Assembly: GCA_023954415.1 (NCBI GenBank)
Contig: JAMLIB010000001.1
Coordinates: 204,001 to 268,000, forward strand
From: Trueperaceae bacterium
GTDB taxonomy: Bacteria; Deinococcota; Deinococci; Deinococcales; Trueperaceae
Direction of reading: 5' to 3'
DNA: 64,000 nucleotides
The translations under genes were made by a program, and so were the position numbers. Below, piece by piece: positions 35,106 through 44,375 of this stretch (positions are counted from its first letter, which is position 1; every line of letters starts with the position of its first letter). The notes below the pieces were generated by a model. It was given only the letters and a program-made list of their open reading frames with translations. It made no database searches and was not told where the DNA came from.

Positions 35106-37969
35106 GGCTCGGAGCTACCCGCTAGCGGCCAGCCGCGGGCGTCGCGCCGCACCCGGCGCACCAGGGCGCCGGCGTGGTCGGCGTCGAACGTGCGCAGCAG
35201 GATCCGCTCCCCGTTCGCCAGGAGGACGAGGAGGAGGACCTCGTCGCCGTCGTGCGCTTGCAGCGCGTCGATGCCGGGCAGCTCGGCGGCGGCGGCCCGC
35301 GCGAGGCGCACCATGCCGGCCGCCGGCGACTGCTCGTCGTCCCGGCCCTCGTGGGCGAGGACACTCCCGTCGCTCGCCAGCCACGTGGCGCTCGTCAGGC
35401 GCTCGTCGTCGACGTAGTCGGCCAGCACCTGGCCGCGTTCGAACGCCGGCTCGGTGGCCGGCCTCGACCCCGTGACCTTCAGGAGACCGAGGACGTCGTC
35501 GAGCAGGCCGCCGCTGACGACCCTGTCAGCGACGAGCCTGGTCGCCTCGTACTCGTCCTTGAGGTCGACGAGCATGCGCTCGGCTTGGGAGAGGGCGCTG
35601 TCCAGCTGGAGCTGGAGGCCACGGGAGAGGCGCGGGAGCGCCTCGCGCTGCGAGTCGAGGTGGCTGAGGATCCGGCGCACCGTGGTCACGCCGTCGCTGT
35701 TCAGCTTCGCGACGGGCTCGAGGGCCACGAGGGCGGCGTCGAGGCGGGCGGGCATGCCGGCCAGCGTCTGCTCGGCGGCGCGCTCCAGCTCCGCGAGGCG
35801 CTCGGCCGCCCGCTTGAGGGTGTGCGGGGCCTCCCCGGCCTCGAGGTCGCGGCGCGCCTCGGCAAGGAGGTCCTTGAGCTCGGCGCCGGCGCCGGAGTTC
35901 TCGAACGGCGAGGCGGCTTGCGAGAGGCGTTTGAGCTCGTCGACCTGCTCCTGGCGTTGCGCCTCGCGTTCGTAACGCAGCGCGGCGTGGAGCTGCGCCA
36001 GGTCCGGGTAGCGGTCGAGCTCGAGGCCGAGGAGCGCCTTCTGGATGTGCTCCATGAGCGGGTGGTTGCCGAGCTCGGTCGCCTCCTCCGCCAGACGCAT
36101 CAGGCGCCCGCGGAGGCTGCCGCTCAGCTCCTCCCTCAGCGCCTCGATCTCCGTGCCGAGCGACTCGATGTCGGAGTCCTCCAAGGGCGCTGCGGCCTTG
36201 CGCTCGTCGAGGAGCAACCCAGCGACGGCCGCCGCGCTCTCCTGCTCGTCGATCAGACGCGTTACCTCGCTGCGGAGCGCGGCCGCGCGGTCGCCGAGGG
36301 TCGCGGTGACCGGCAGGCGCTCCAGCTTGGCCCTGAGGGCGTTGAGCCGCGCCAGGCGCCGCTCGCTGGCCTCGGTGGCGCGCTCGGCGAGGCTCCGCTC
36401 CAAGGCCTCCTCGGCCTCGCGCGCCGCCGAGACGAGGTCGTGGGCCACGGCGCTCTGCTCCTGCGCCAGCCGCAGCTGGTCGATCTCCGAGCGCAGCCGT
36501 TCCACGTGCTCGCGCACGCCTTCGTCGTCCTGGCGGTTGGTCAGCGTGGCTTCCAGCCTGACGAGCAGCTGGGCCTGCGCCTCCAGGCTCTGCTCGCGCG
36601 CCTCGTCCTCGCGGTCCATGACCTCGGCCTGCTCGCTGGCGAGCTGGTGCAGGCGCCGGACGTGCTCGACGTCCGTGTAGCTCGGCAGGCCGGACTCGAG
36701 GATCCCGAGCGTGACGCGCACGGCCTGCCCGAGCTCCGTAGTGTCGACCTCGGGCCGCAGCCCGTCGATAGCCGAGCGGAGCTCGGTGAACTCCTCCTTC
36801 AGGTCGGTGCGCAGCGCGGCGCCCGTCGCTTCGAGGTCCTGCCTGAACCCGGTGAGCTCGCCGGCCACCGACCGCTCCGCTTCCAGCTCGCCGCGCAGCT
36901 CCGCGAGCCGCTTGCCGAGCTCGGGGTAGTACTCGATGACGGCGCCGAACTCGCCCTCCATGGCCCGGAGGTCGTGGCGTTCTGCCGCGATGTCGAGGAG
37001 CCGCATGCGGTCCTCGAACTCGGCGTCCCGCACGCTAGGTGGCACGACGTCGAAGGTCCGCGGCGCCGGCGTGTCCGCGAGCGCGGCCGCATCCGGTTCC
37101 GGCCCCGACCGCTCCGGTTCGGTGCGGCCGGCGGCCGACGCCCCGGTCGGGGCGGCACCGGGCCGCGCGTGGCGGTCGGCGCCCTGCTCGGCCACGCCGT
37201 CAGGCGCCTCGACTTCGGGCGTAGGCGTCGCGTCCGCCGCGGTCGTTCCGGCGCCATGGACCGCCCCGCCCAGCTGCGCGGCCTCGGCTTCTGCTGCGCG
37301 CCTGAGCTCGCGCGCCTGACGATGGGCCCGTTCGAGCTCGGCGGGCGCGAGCTGGCGCTGAGCTTGCGCGGCCTGTACCTGGTTGACGAGGGTCTCGAAG
37401 CGCCGCACGCGCGGGCCGCCCAGCTCCCTGACGGCCTCGAGCGTCTCGGCGAGCTCCCCCAGGTCGCGGGCTTGCAGGACGAGCTGGTCCTCGAGCTTCT
37501 GCTTGACGACGACGAGCTGCTCCTCGGCCTCCTGCAAGACGGCTAGGGCCGAGCGCCCCGCGCCGTACTCGCCGTCGACCAGTTGCACCTGCGCCCGCAG
37601 CTTCTGGACCTCCGGCCACTCGAAGTAGAGGTTGAACGGCCGCAGCTCCGCCTGGACGGCGGCGAGCCGCTGACCGACGGCCTCGAGGCTCGACTCGGAA
37701 GCGCTCGCGTCGCCCGGCGTGGCGGCGGAGGTGCCCGTGAGACGCTCCAGGATGCCGGCGACCGTCTCCTTGGCTTGCGTCACGGGCATCATGACCTGGA
37801 GCTGCCTGAAGACCTGCGCCTTCATGACCCTCTCGATATCGGCGAGGTCGGCGGTCTCGGGGGCGCGTCCGAGCTGGCGCAGGCCGTCCTTGAGCGCGCG
37901 GGAGACGATCCTCGGGGAGAGCACCGACTCTAGTTCCATCACGGCGGCCTGGTAGACGGAAGTGGTCAT
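35102..37969 (-). CDS. Large coiled-coil protein with roadblock-like C-terminus
   Basis: 955 residues, function unknown. Residues 1-75 form a helical domain (SVYQAAVMELESVLSPRIVSR...) that resembles the N-terminus of the 39923-40789 protein. Then come long coiled coils (about 85-230 and 330-840), broken by a Pro/Ala/Glu-rich disordered stretch (about 235-310). The last ~100 residues (LTSATWLASDGSVLAHEG, ALQAHDGDEVLLLVLLANGERILLRTFDADHAGALVRRV) look like a roadblock/LC7 fold. No membrane segment. Start set at ATG because MTTSVY aligns with MPNDVY of the paralogue; a GTG 9 nt upstream is possible. It is coupled to tsaE. Confidence 0.8.
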   Translation of the reverse strand: MTTSVYQAAVMELESVLSPRIVSRALKDGLRQLGRAPETADLADIERVMKAQVFRQLQVMMPVTQAKETVAGILERLTGTSAATPGDASASESSLEAVGQRLAAVQAELRPFNLYFEWPEVQKLRAQVQLVDGEYGAGRSALAVLQEAEEQLVVVKQKLEDQLVLQARDLGELAETLEAVRELGGPRVRRFETLVNQVQAAQAQRQLAPAELERAHRQARELRRAAEAEAAQLGGAVHGAGTTAADATPTPEVEAPDGVAEQGADRHARPGAAPTGASAAGRTEPERSGPEPDAAALADTPAPRTFDVVPPSVRDAEFEDRMRLLDIAAERHDLRAMEGEFGAVIEYYPELGKRLAELRGELEAERSVAGELTGFRQDLEATGAALRTDLKEEFTELRSAIDGLRPEVDTTELGQAVRVTLGILESGLPSYTDVEHVRRLHQLASEQAEVMDREDEAREQSLEAQAQLLVRLEATLTNRQDDEGVREHVERLRSEIDQLRLAQEQSAVAHDLVSAAREAEEALERSLAERATEASERRLARLNALRAKLERLPVTATLGDRAAALRSEVTRLIDEQESAAAVAGLLLDERKAAAPLEDSDIESLGTEIEALREELSGSLRGRLMRLAEEATELGNHPLMEHIQKALLGLELDRYPDLAQLHAALRYEREAQRQEQVDELKRLSQAASPFENSGAGAELKDLLAEARRDLEAGEAPHTLKRAAERLAELERAAEQTLAGMPARLDAALVALEPVAKLNSDGVTTVRRILSHLDSQREALPRLSRGLQLQLDSALSQAERMLVDLKDEYEATRLVADRVVSGGLLDDVLGLLKVTGSRPATEPAFERGQVLADYVDDERLTSATWLASDGSVLAHEGRDDEQSPAAGMVRLARAAAAELPGIDALQAHDGDEVLLLVLLANGERILLRTFDADHAGALVRRVRRDARGWPLAGSSEP

Positions 37970-38024
37970 GACGGTCACGTGGCGCCGCCACCACTCGACC
38001 GCTCACCGCGGCTGCCGTATGGCA

Positions 38025-39926
38025 TCAGAACTCCTCGTCCCAGTCGATGGTGGTGTTGCCGGTGCTGCTCTTCTTGGGCACCGCGGCGGCGGGCGCCGGG
38101 GCGACGCTCTTCTTCTGGCCGCCGAGGAGGCCGAACTGCACGCAGATGCCGCGCAGACCCACGATCGCGAGCACGAGCGCGACGAGGACGAGCACGGCCC
38201 ACACGGCCTGGCCCGTCAGGCCGCCGAACATCGACCAGCGGCCGAGGTCGGGGAGCCACGCCATGTCGACGTAGCCGGAGAGGAGGTCGACCAAGGCCAC
38301 GATCCCCTGGTAGAAGGTCGGGACCAGGAGGAGGAACAGCGCCCAGCCGACGAGCCGCCAGTTGCGGTTGCTGCCGCCGAAGGCCATCTTCAGGAGCACG
38401 AGCGGGACGATGGCCAGGAGCGCGAGGACGATGTACACGACGTTGCGAGGCAAGCCGGACCAGGCGGTCGCGACCGTCGTCTCGACGGCGTCAGCGACGC
38501 CGACGGGCTCGCCGGCGAAGGCGCCCCTGATGATGCCGGTCCTGGCGCCGACCAGCGCGGCGTCCGTGGTGGACAGGCGCGCCGTGTCGGCGAGCGTGGC
38601 GAGGAGGTCATCGGTGCCTTGCGCCACGTCCGGGGCGACCTGCCTCAGGCTCGGCGCCAGGACGGCGCCGTAAGTCGAGGCGATACCGGTCAGGGCGGCG
38701 TGGGCCTCCGTCTGGTCCCCGCGCCGGACGCCGGCGAGCATGCGGCCCGCGCCCGCGTCGAGCTCGGTGAAGACGGCCCCTAGGTCGGCGAAGCCGGCGT
38801 CGACGACGCGCTCCGCCTCGCGGCCGGCCAGGGCGCGCGGGACGCCGGCCCCGACGAGGTCGAGGCTCACCGCGTCCACGTGCGTCCGGCGCTCCTCGGC
38901 CTCGATCTCCGCCAACCGGGCGGCGACGGCTTGTTCCAGGTCCGGGCCCGTGAGGGCGCCGTCGCCCTGCGCCTCGGCCGGTTGCGCGGCGGTCTCGGCG
39001 GTCTCGGCGGTCTCGACCGTGGCCGGCTCCTCGGCGACCGGCTCGCTCTGGGCGCCGGCCACCACCTCCGGTAGCACGTCAGGGGCGAGGGCGGCGGGTT
39101 CCTGCGCCGCGACCTCGTCCGTGGGCTGGGTAGCGGTCTGGTCGGCGGCTCCGGCGTCGGTCGCGGCGCTGCGGGCGGCGGCGGCCAGGCGGGTGAGGGA
39201 GGTCGTGGCGCGCTCGGTGGCGGCGTCGAGCTCCGCGCGGTCGCCGGCGACGAGCGCCTGCGCCGCGCCGACGAGGTCGCGGTTCAGCGTGGCGTCGACG
39301 CGCGGGGAGTCCTGCACGAGCAGCGAGTCGCCGTAGGCCTTGGCGAGGCTGACGTACGCGCCGTCGCGGTCATCGTCGAAGAGCCGCGCGGCCACCTCGA
39401 GCTCGGCAGCCACGGCGTCGGCGGCGCCCGCCTCGAAGGCGAGCCTGAGCGCTGCGGAGGAGCCGGCGCTCGTGATCTCGGAGACGGCGTCCGCGCTGAA
39501 CGCGAGACTCCTGGCCAGGTGCTCGAGGCGTCCGCGCGCGAGGGCGAGGTCGCCGTCGGCGTTCGAGAACGCCGAGTCGAGGACGAGGCGGCTGAAGCCG
39601 CCACCGAGCACGGCGGTCTGGACGGCCATGTCGGTGCGGCTCTGGTTCTCGACGGCCACGCGTGTGCGCTCGAACGTGCGCTCCATCGCTTGCACGAGGT
39701 TAGAGCTGGTGGCGTCGCGCGAGAGGGTCAGGAGCGCGTTGAGGGCGCGCTCCAGCTCGTCGCGCGCTTGCAGGCCGTCACCCGGCACCGAGGCGGTGGC
39801 GACCTGCAGGTTCTCGAGGGCTAGGTCGTAGCGCTGGAGAAGCGAATCCTCCTGCGCGAACGCGGCTCCCGACCAAAGCGCCACGACCAGCACCGCGGTG
39901 GCGAGAGAGAGTTGACGGCGGATCAT
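38025..39926 (-). CDS. Membrane protein with large exported helical domain
   Basis: 633 residues, not recognised. Signal peptide about 1-24 (WSGAAFA|QED), an exported all-helical region of ~240 residues rich in Ala, Asp and Arg, a disordered Glu/Ala/Thr-Pro linker (about 265-335, with TAETAETAA), a second helical segment (about 340-490), then three hydrophobic stretches near 505-525, 535-570 and 590-615. A cytoplasmic tail with Lys/Pro and the acidic end TTIDWDEEF follows. ATG overlaps the upstream roadblock gene as ATGA; 55 nt separate it from the coiled-coil gene. It may be the membrane anchor or sensor of the locus. Confidence 0.75.
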   Translation of the reverse strand: MIRRQLSLATAVLVVALWSGAAFAQEDSLLQRYDLALENLQVATASVPGDGLQARDELERALNALLTLSRDATSSNLVQAMERTFERTRVAVENQSRTDMAVQTAVLGGGFSRLVLDSAFSNADGDLALARGRLEHLARSLAFSADAVSEITSAGSSAALRLAFEAGAADAVAAELEVAARLFDDDRDGAYVSLAKAYGDSLLVQDSPRVDATLNRDLVGAAQALVAGDRAELDAATERATTSLTRLAAAARSAATDAGAADQTATQPTDEVAAQEPAALAPDVLPEVVAGAQSEPVAEEPATVETAETAETAAQPAEAQGDGALTGPDLEQAVAARLAEIEAEERRTHVDAVSLDLVGAGVPRALAGREAERVVDAGFADLGAVFTELDAGAGRMLAGVRRGDQTEAHAALTGIASTYGAVLAPSLRQVAPDVAQGTDDLLATLADTARLSTTDAALVGARTGIIRGAFAGEPVGVADAVETTVATAWSGLPRNVVYIVLALLAIVPLVLLKMAFGGSNRNWRLVGWALFLLLVPTFYQGIVALVDLLSGYVDMAWLPDLGRWSMFGGLTGQAVWAVLVLVALVLAIVGLRGICVQFGLLGGQKKSVAPAPAAAVPKKSSTGNTTIDWDEEF

Positions 39927-40789
39927 GCAGCCTCCTCGAGAGCGGCGCGCGCGTTCAGGACGGCACCGATGTTGACGGTTCCTTGCGTGACGACGACCAA
40001 GCTGTCCTCACCGAACGGGAACAGGAAGAGCACACCGCTCGGGTGCTCGACCGACAGGGCGCGCAAGTCGCTCGAGCGCGCCAGAAGGTGACGAGAAGAA
40101 AGTACCAGACCGGGGAGGCGTTCCGGGTCGACGCCTTCCCCGCGTTGCAGGAGGATGGCGCTGCGCCGGAGCACGACGACCTGCCGGACCGCCTCGATGT
40201 CGCCGAAGAGCTTCAGCACCCTGCCGAGCGCCGGCTCGGCGAGGCGGGCGACCTTGCGCCGCGGCGCCGGCTCGGCGGCGCGGGACGTGCGGCGCCGCTT
40301 CCGCGGCACGACGGGCGCGCGACCGGCCAGGCGGCCGTCTGCGGCGTCGGGAACGAACTGGGTGCTCGGCAACGTGGCGAGGGGGCCGGTCTGGGCGGTC
40401 GTCGGCGCGGGCAGGGTGGGCCCCGGGTCCGTCGTGAGCTCGACGGCGGCCAGTCGCTCGGACGTCAACGAGACGTACGCGCGTTCGGCCTCGGCCTCCG
40501 CGATCAAGGCGTCGGCCACGGGCGTGCGGTGCTTGGGCTGAGGTGGCGCCGAGGCGGCCAGCTCGTCCGCTAGGAGCTTCAGGTGGTAGGTGAGGGCGGC
40601 ACGCGGGAACGTGCCGGCGAGGCCCTTGCGCACGGCGCCCGCCAGGAGGTGTCGCATGGTCGAGACGGTCACGGAGTCACCGTCGTAGCCGGCGGAGGCG
40701 ATGGCCTGGTCGAGGACCCCGGCCGCGACCCGTGGCGAGACGATGGCGGAGAGCGCCGTGTGCGTCTTGACGTAGACATCGTTCGGCAT
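39923..40789 (-). CDS. Roadblock/LC7-like protein with paralogous N-terminal domain
   Basis: 288 residues. N-terminal helical domain (about 1-75: NDVYVKTHTALSAIVSPRVAAGVLDQAI...) shared with the coiled-coil protein, a basic Pro-rich linker (about 110-190; VPRKRRRTSRA), and a C-terminal roadblock/LC7-like domain (VRQVVVLRRSAILLQRGEG, SGVLFLFPFGEDSLVVVTQGTVNIGAVLNARAALE). LC7 proteins in bacteria (MglB type) pair with small GTPases; no GTPase is seen here. AAGGAGGGCT precedes the ATG. TATGCT at 40943-40938 is a possible -10 with a ~140-nt leader. Confidence 0.75.
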   Translation of the reverse strand: MPNDVYVKTHTALSAIVSPRVAAGVLDQAIASAGYDGDSVTVSTMRHLLAGAVRKGLAGTFPRAALTYHLKLLADELAASAPPQPKHRTPVADALIAEAEAERAYVSLTSERLAAVELTTDPGPTLPAPTTAQTGPLATLPSTQFVPDAADGRLAGRAPVVPRKRRRTSRAAEPAPRRKVARLAEPALGRVLKLFGDIEAVRQVVVLRRSAILLQRGEGVDPERLPGLVLSSRHLLARSSDLRALSVEHPSGVLFLFPFGEDSLVVVTQGTVNIGAVLNARAALEEAA

Positions 40790-41010
40790 AGCCCTCCTTC
40801 GTGCCGCGCCGGTCACGGCTTGGTGGGGTGCGAGGCGCTGCCCTACTGGGAGCGGGACGCTCACGGTGCGCGACGCTTGCTCACGTGCGCCCGGTTCACG
40901 CACGGCTCCCGCCAGCGAAGGCGTCCACCCGTCAAGGAGCATAGTGCCGCGATGGGCGCGTTCGTTGTGAGATATTCCGTTGGCCAACGCCTCGTAGGCG
41001 TACCTCCCGG

Positions 41011-42060
41011 TCAGGCTCTACCGGGGCGCTCCAAGGCGCGGGCCAGGCCCTGCGCTACCGAGAGCGTCTCCGGGTAACGCATCCGTGCCGGCCCGACGAT
41101 GGCCAGGTGACCGCTCGAGCGCCCGAGCGAGAAGGAGGCCCCTACGCGCGCTACGCGCTCGTCGAGGTCGACGAAGAGCTCACCCTCGGTGCCGCGACCG
41201 GCCGGCTCCCTACCCGCCGCGGAGCCTGCCGCGCCCGCCGGAGGTACCGGCTCGGAAGCGTCGGCGTAGTCGCTCATGCCCTTGGCGCCGCGGAGAGACG
41301 CGTTCCTCGACTCCGACTCGAGCGACTCGAGGGCCAGGCGCATGAAGCTCGGGTCCGCGCCCTCCGGCTCGTCCAGCAGGTGGCTGAACCCCTCCCTGAA
41401 GACGCGCGGCGGCTGCAGGTCGTGCCAAGCGCGCGCGAGCGCCACGAGCGTGCGGCTCAGCTCGGCGTCGGCGCGGTTGGCGAGCTCGAGCAGCGCGGAA
41501 GGGACCTCGCCGACCGGTTGGGCCAGTTGCCTCAGGTTGCGCTCGGCGTCGTCGATCACGTCGCCGTGCGGGGCGGGGTCGACGGTGACGCCGAGCTGGC
41601 GCACGAGGCCGTTCTCGAGGACGACGACCGCGAGGAGTCGGTTGGAGGCGAGCTGTGACAGGTGGATCTCGAGGATGTGCAGCGCGTCGTCCGCCGGCAG
41701 GTGGATGGTGACGGCGTAGCCGGACAGCTCCGCCGCCAGGCGCGAGGCGAGGGCGAGCAGGTCGTCGCCTTCCGCGCCCTTCAGGTGCTCGTCGAGGCGG
41801 CTCTGTTGGGCGGCGCGCAGGGGGCGCGGCGGCAGGAGGCTCTTGGCGTACACGCGGAAGCCGAGCGCGGTCGGGATGCGGCCGGCCGAAGTATGGGGCT
41901 GCTGGAGCAGGCCGGCGCTCTCCAGCGAGCCGAAGTCGTAGCGGACGGTGGCGGGGCTCACCTCGAGGCGCGCGGCGATGTGGCCTGACGCTACGGGGTG
42001 GGCGGTGGCGATGTACGACTCGGCCACCAGCTCGAGGACCCGTGTCCTACGCTCCTTCAT
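41011..42060 (-). CDS. hrcA: Heat-shock repressor HrcA
   Basis: 349 residues. Winged-helix N-terminus RTRVLELVAESYIATAHPVASGHIAARLEVSPATVRYDFGSLESAGLLQQPHTSAGRIPT is the family hallmark; the GAF-like dimer domain follows (about 105-325, with HLPADDALHILEIHL, ASNRLLAVVVLENG and ending VGPARMRYPE). Represses groE/dnaK by binding CIRCE. No CIRCE element and no chaperone gene is visible here. The ATG is 8 nt after a TAGCAT box, so probably leaderless. A Ser/Gly/Ala insert (about 265-300) lengthens the middle. Confidence 0.93.
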   Translation of the reverse strand: MKERRTRVLELVAESYIATAHPVASGHIAARLEVSPATVRYDFGSLESAGLLQQPHTSAGRIPTALGFRVYAKSLLPPRPLRAAQQSRLDEHLKGAEGDDLLALASRLAAELSGYAVTIHLPADDALHILEIHLSQLASNRLLAVVVLENGLVRQLGVTVDPAPHGDVIDDAERNLRQLAQPVGEVPSALLELANRADAELSRTLVALARAWHDLQPPRVFREGFSHLLDEPEGADPSFMRLALESLESESRNASLRGAKGMSDYADASEPVPPAGAAGSAAGREPAGRGTEGELFVDLDERVARVGASFSLGRSSGHLAIVGPARMRYPETLSVAQGLARALERPGRA

Positions 42061-42068
42061 GCTTGAGG

Positions 42069-42074
42069 ATGCTA
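42069..42074 (-). promoter_or_regulatory. -10 box of leaderless hrcA
   Basis: TAGCAT, 8 nt before the hrcA ATG. Confidence 0.6.
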
Positions 42075-42187
42075 CCACCACGCGCGAACGGCCGGGTGTG
42101 CCGGGCTTCGCGTGCCGCCCGGGCCTAAGGGCGACATGCTGGGCCGGCCCTCGGTCAGCCACCCCCGCGCCTGCCGTGCACCGGGCC

Positions 42188-42649
42188 TCAGGCCGCCGCC
42201 AGCTCCTCGACCCGCTTGGCGTGCTCCGGCTCGACGGGCATGACGCTCAGGCGGTTGCCGCGGGCGAGGAGCTGCATGCTCTCGAGGCGGGGGTCTGCGC
42301 GCATCTCCTCGAGCGTGACCGGTCGTTCGAGCGGCCTGACCGGCTCGAGGTCGACGAGGTACCAGCGCGGGGCCGCCGCCGTCGCCTTCGGGTCGTAGTA
42401 CTCGTTGGCGGGGTCGAACTGCGTGGCGTCCGGGTAAGCCTCGGACGCGACCTTGGCCAGCCCTACGACGGCAGGGACCGCCGTGCTCGAGTGGTAGTAG
42501 AGGACGAGGTCGCCGACCCGCATGTCGTCTCGCATGTAGTTGCGGGCCTGGTAGTTGCGGACGCCCTCCCAGGCCGTGCGGCCGTCCGCGACGAGTTGGT
42601 CGAACGAGTAGCAGTCGGGTTCGGACTTGACCAGCCAGCAGCGTGCCAT
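42188..42649 (-). CDS. EVE-domain protein
   Basis: 153 residues, essentially one EVE (PUA-like) domain. CWLVKSEPDCYSFDQL, TAWEGVRNYQARNYMRDDMRVGDLVLYYHS, DP.NEYYDP and WYLVDLEPVRPLERPVTLEEM are all typical of the THYN1-like group. EVE domains bind modified bases in DNA or RNA (for example methylated or hydroxymethylated pyrimidines), so a reader role is likely, but the ligand is unknown. TAGAGT lies 6 nt before the ATG, leaderless. Stand-alone gene next to guaA. Confidence 0.92.
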   Translation of the reverse strand: MARCWLVKSEPDCYSFDQLVADGRTAWEGVRNYQARNYMRDDMRVGDLVLYYHSSTAVPAVVGLAKVASEAYPDATQFDPANEYYDPKATAAAPRWYLVDLEPVRPLERPVTLEEMRADPRLESMQLLARGNRLSVMPVEPEHAKRVEELAAA

Positions 42650-42655
42650 GCCAAG

Positions 42656-42661
42656 ACTCTA
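42656..42661 (-). promoter_or_regulatory. -10 box of leaderless EVE gene
   Basis: TAGAGT, 6 nt before the ATG. Confidence 0.6.
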
Positions 42662-42719
42662 CCCGGCGTCGGCCGCGCGCGGTCGTCGTCCGCCGGCGAC
42701 CGGGCCGGCGTGGTGGACG

Positions 42720-44288
42720 TCACTCCCACTCGATGGTGGCCGGCGGCTTGCTGGTGATGTCGTACACGACGCGGTTGACCTCGGGCACGCCGTTGACGAT
42801 GCGGTTCGCGACCGTGGCGAGGAACTCGCTCGGCAGGCGCGTCCAGTCGGCCGTCATGCCGTCGACGCTCGACACGGCGCGCAGGGCGACGGTGTTGGCG
42901 TAGGTGCGGGAGTCGCCCATGACGCCGACGGAGCGCAGCGGGGTCAGGACCGCGAAGGCCTGCCAGGTGTCGTGGTAGAGGTCGAACTCGCGCAGTGCCG
43001 AGATGAAGACGTCGTCGACGCGCCGCAGGACCTCGAGCTTCTCGCGCGTCACGTCGCCGATGATGCGCACCGCCAGGCCGGGGCCGGGGAACGGGTGCCG
43101 GTCGCGCAGGTGCGGGGGGAGGCCCAGGCGTTCCGCCACCTCGCGCACCTCGTCCTTGAAGAGCGCCCTGAACGGCTCCAGCAGCTCGAAGCCGAGGTCC
43201 TTCGGCAGGCCGCCGACGTTGTGGTGCGACTTGATGTTGGCCGCGCCCGGCACGCCGGCCGACTCGATGACGTCGGGGTAGAGGGTGCCCTGGGCGAGGT
43301 AGCGGATGGGCCCGGCGTCCTGCTGGCGCCGCGCCTCCTGCGAGAACACCTCGACGAACTCCCGTCCGATGATCTTGCGCTTCTCCTCCGGGTCGGTGAC
43401 GCCGGTCAGCGCGGCGAGGAACCGGTCGGCCGCGTCGACGACGGTGAGGTTGACGCCGAGCGAGCGCAGGGCACGCTCCACCTCCTCCGCCTCGCCGAGC
43501 CGCAGCAGGCCGTGGTCGACGAACACCGCCACGAGCCGGTCCCCGAGCGCCCGGTGCAGCAGCAGGCCGAGCGTGGTGGAGTCGACGCCGCCGGAGATGC
43601 CGAGCAGCACGCGTTCGTTCGCGCCGACCGTCCTGCGCACGCTCGCGATGCTAGCCTCGACGATCGCGTCAGGCGTCCAGTCGCGCGCCACGCCGGTCAG
43701 CTCCACGAAGCGCTCGAGCACGGCCATGCCCTTCGCCGTGTGGTGCACCTCGGGGTGGAACTGCAGGCCGTACAGGTGTCGTGCCCGGTCCTCCATCGCG
43801 GCGGCGGCCCCGCCCTCCGACACGGCGGTGACGGTGAAGCCCGACGGCACGCGCGTCACCGAGTCGCCGTGGCTCATCCAGGCGATGAACTTGCCCTCGA
43901 CGCCCGCGAAGAGCTCGCCGGAGTAGCGCTCGAGGGGCGCCTTGCCGTACTCGCGCGCGCCGCCGCCACCCACGTTGCCGCCCAGCTCCTTGGCGAGGAG
44001 CTGCATGCCGTAGCACACGCCGAGGACGGGTAGGCCGAGGTCGAGCAGCCCCTGCGTCAGGCGCGGCGCGCCGGCGTCGTTCACGCTGTTCGGCCCTCCC
44101 GATAGGATCACGCCGGCCGGGGCGTGCGCCGCGATCTGCTCCGCCGTCGCCGCCGCCGGGACGAGCACGGACAGGACCTGGAGCTCGCGGAGGCGCCGCG
44201 TTATGAGGTGGCTGTACTGCGAGCCGTAGTCGACTACGACGATGCTGGTGCTGGTGCTGGTGTTGGCGCTGGTCTTGGCGTCAGGCAT
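42720..44288 (-). CDS. guaA: GMP synthase (glutamine-hydrolysing)
   Basis: Converts XMP to GMP. 522 residues. Class I amidotransferase domain with [10 protein letters not shown], nucleophile C92 in GVCYGMQ, His/Glu in [11 protein letters not shown]-PPase loop [12 protein letters not shown]; dimerization domain with [23 protein letters not shown] and the C-terminal [15 protein letters not shown] 44288 is preferred because GGAG lies 8 nt before it; a GTG 9 nt upstream is possible. The first 15 codons contain ACCAGC repeats coding an STSTS stretch. Confidence 0.97.
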   Translation of the reverse strand: MPDAKTSANTSTSTSIVVVDYGSQYSHLITRRLRELQVLSVLVPAAATAEQIAAHAPAGVILSGGPNSVNDAGAPRLTQGLLDLGLPVLGVCYGMQLLAKELGGNVGGGGAREYGKAPLERYSGELFAGVEGKFIAWMSHGDSVTRVPSGFTVTAVSEGGAAAAMEDRARHLYGLQFHPEVHHTAKGMAVLERFVELTGVARDWTPDAIVEASIASVRRTVGANERVLLGISGGVDSTTLGLLLHRALGDRLVAVFVDHGLLRLGEAEEVERALRSLGVNLTVVDAADRFLAALTGVTDPEEKRKIIGREFVEVFSQEARRQQDAGPIRYLAQGTLYPDVIESAGVPGAANIKSHHNVGGLPKDLGFELLEPFRALFKDEVREVAERLGLPPHLRDRHPFPGPGLAVRIIGDVTREKLEVLRRVDDVFISALREFDLYHDTWQAFAVLTPLRSVGVMGDSRTYANTVALRAVSSVDGMTADWTRLPSEFLATVANRIVNGVPEVNRVVYDITSKPPATIEWE

Positions 44289-44375
44289 GCGTGACACTCC
44301 GTGCGGCGGCCTCGGAGGGCCGGTCTAGGGTTCGGGCGAGAGCGGTGGAGTCGGCCGGCGACGCCGCGGCGGCCG

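Noticed and set aside
35174-37546. 790-codon plus-strand frame opposite the coiled-coil gene
   Set aside because: Complement of a Leu/Glu/Ala-rich coding region; no independent evidence, and the minus frame has paralogy and overlaps.
41011-42160. CIRCE element near hrcA
   Set aside because: No TTAGCACTC-N9-GAGTGCTAA-like dyad found upstream; the gene has a simple TAGCAT box.
44244-44280. ACCAGC hexamer repeats at the start of guaA as a phase-variation tract
   Set aside because: Six-base units keep the frame, so slippage would not switch the gene off.
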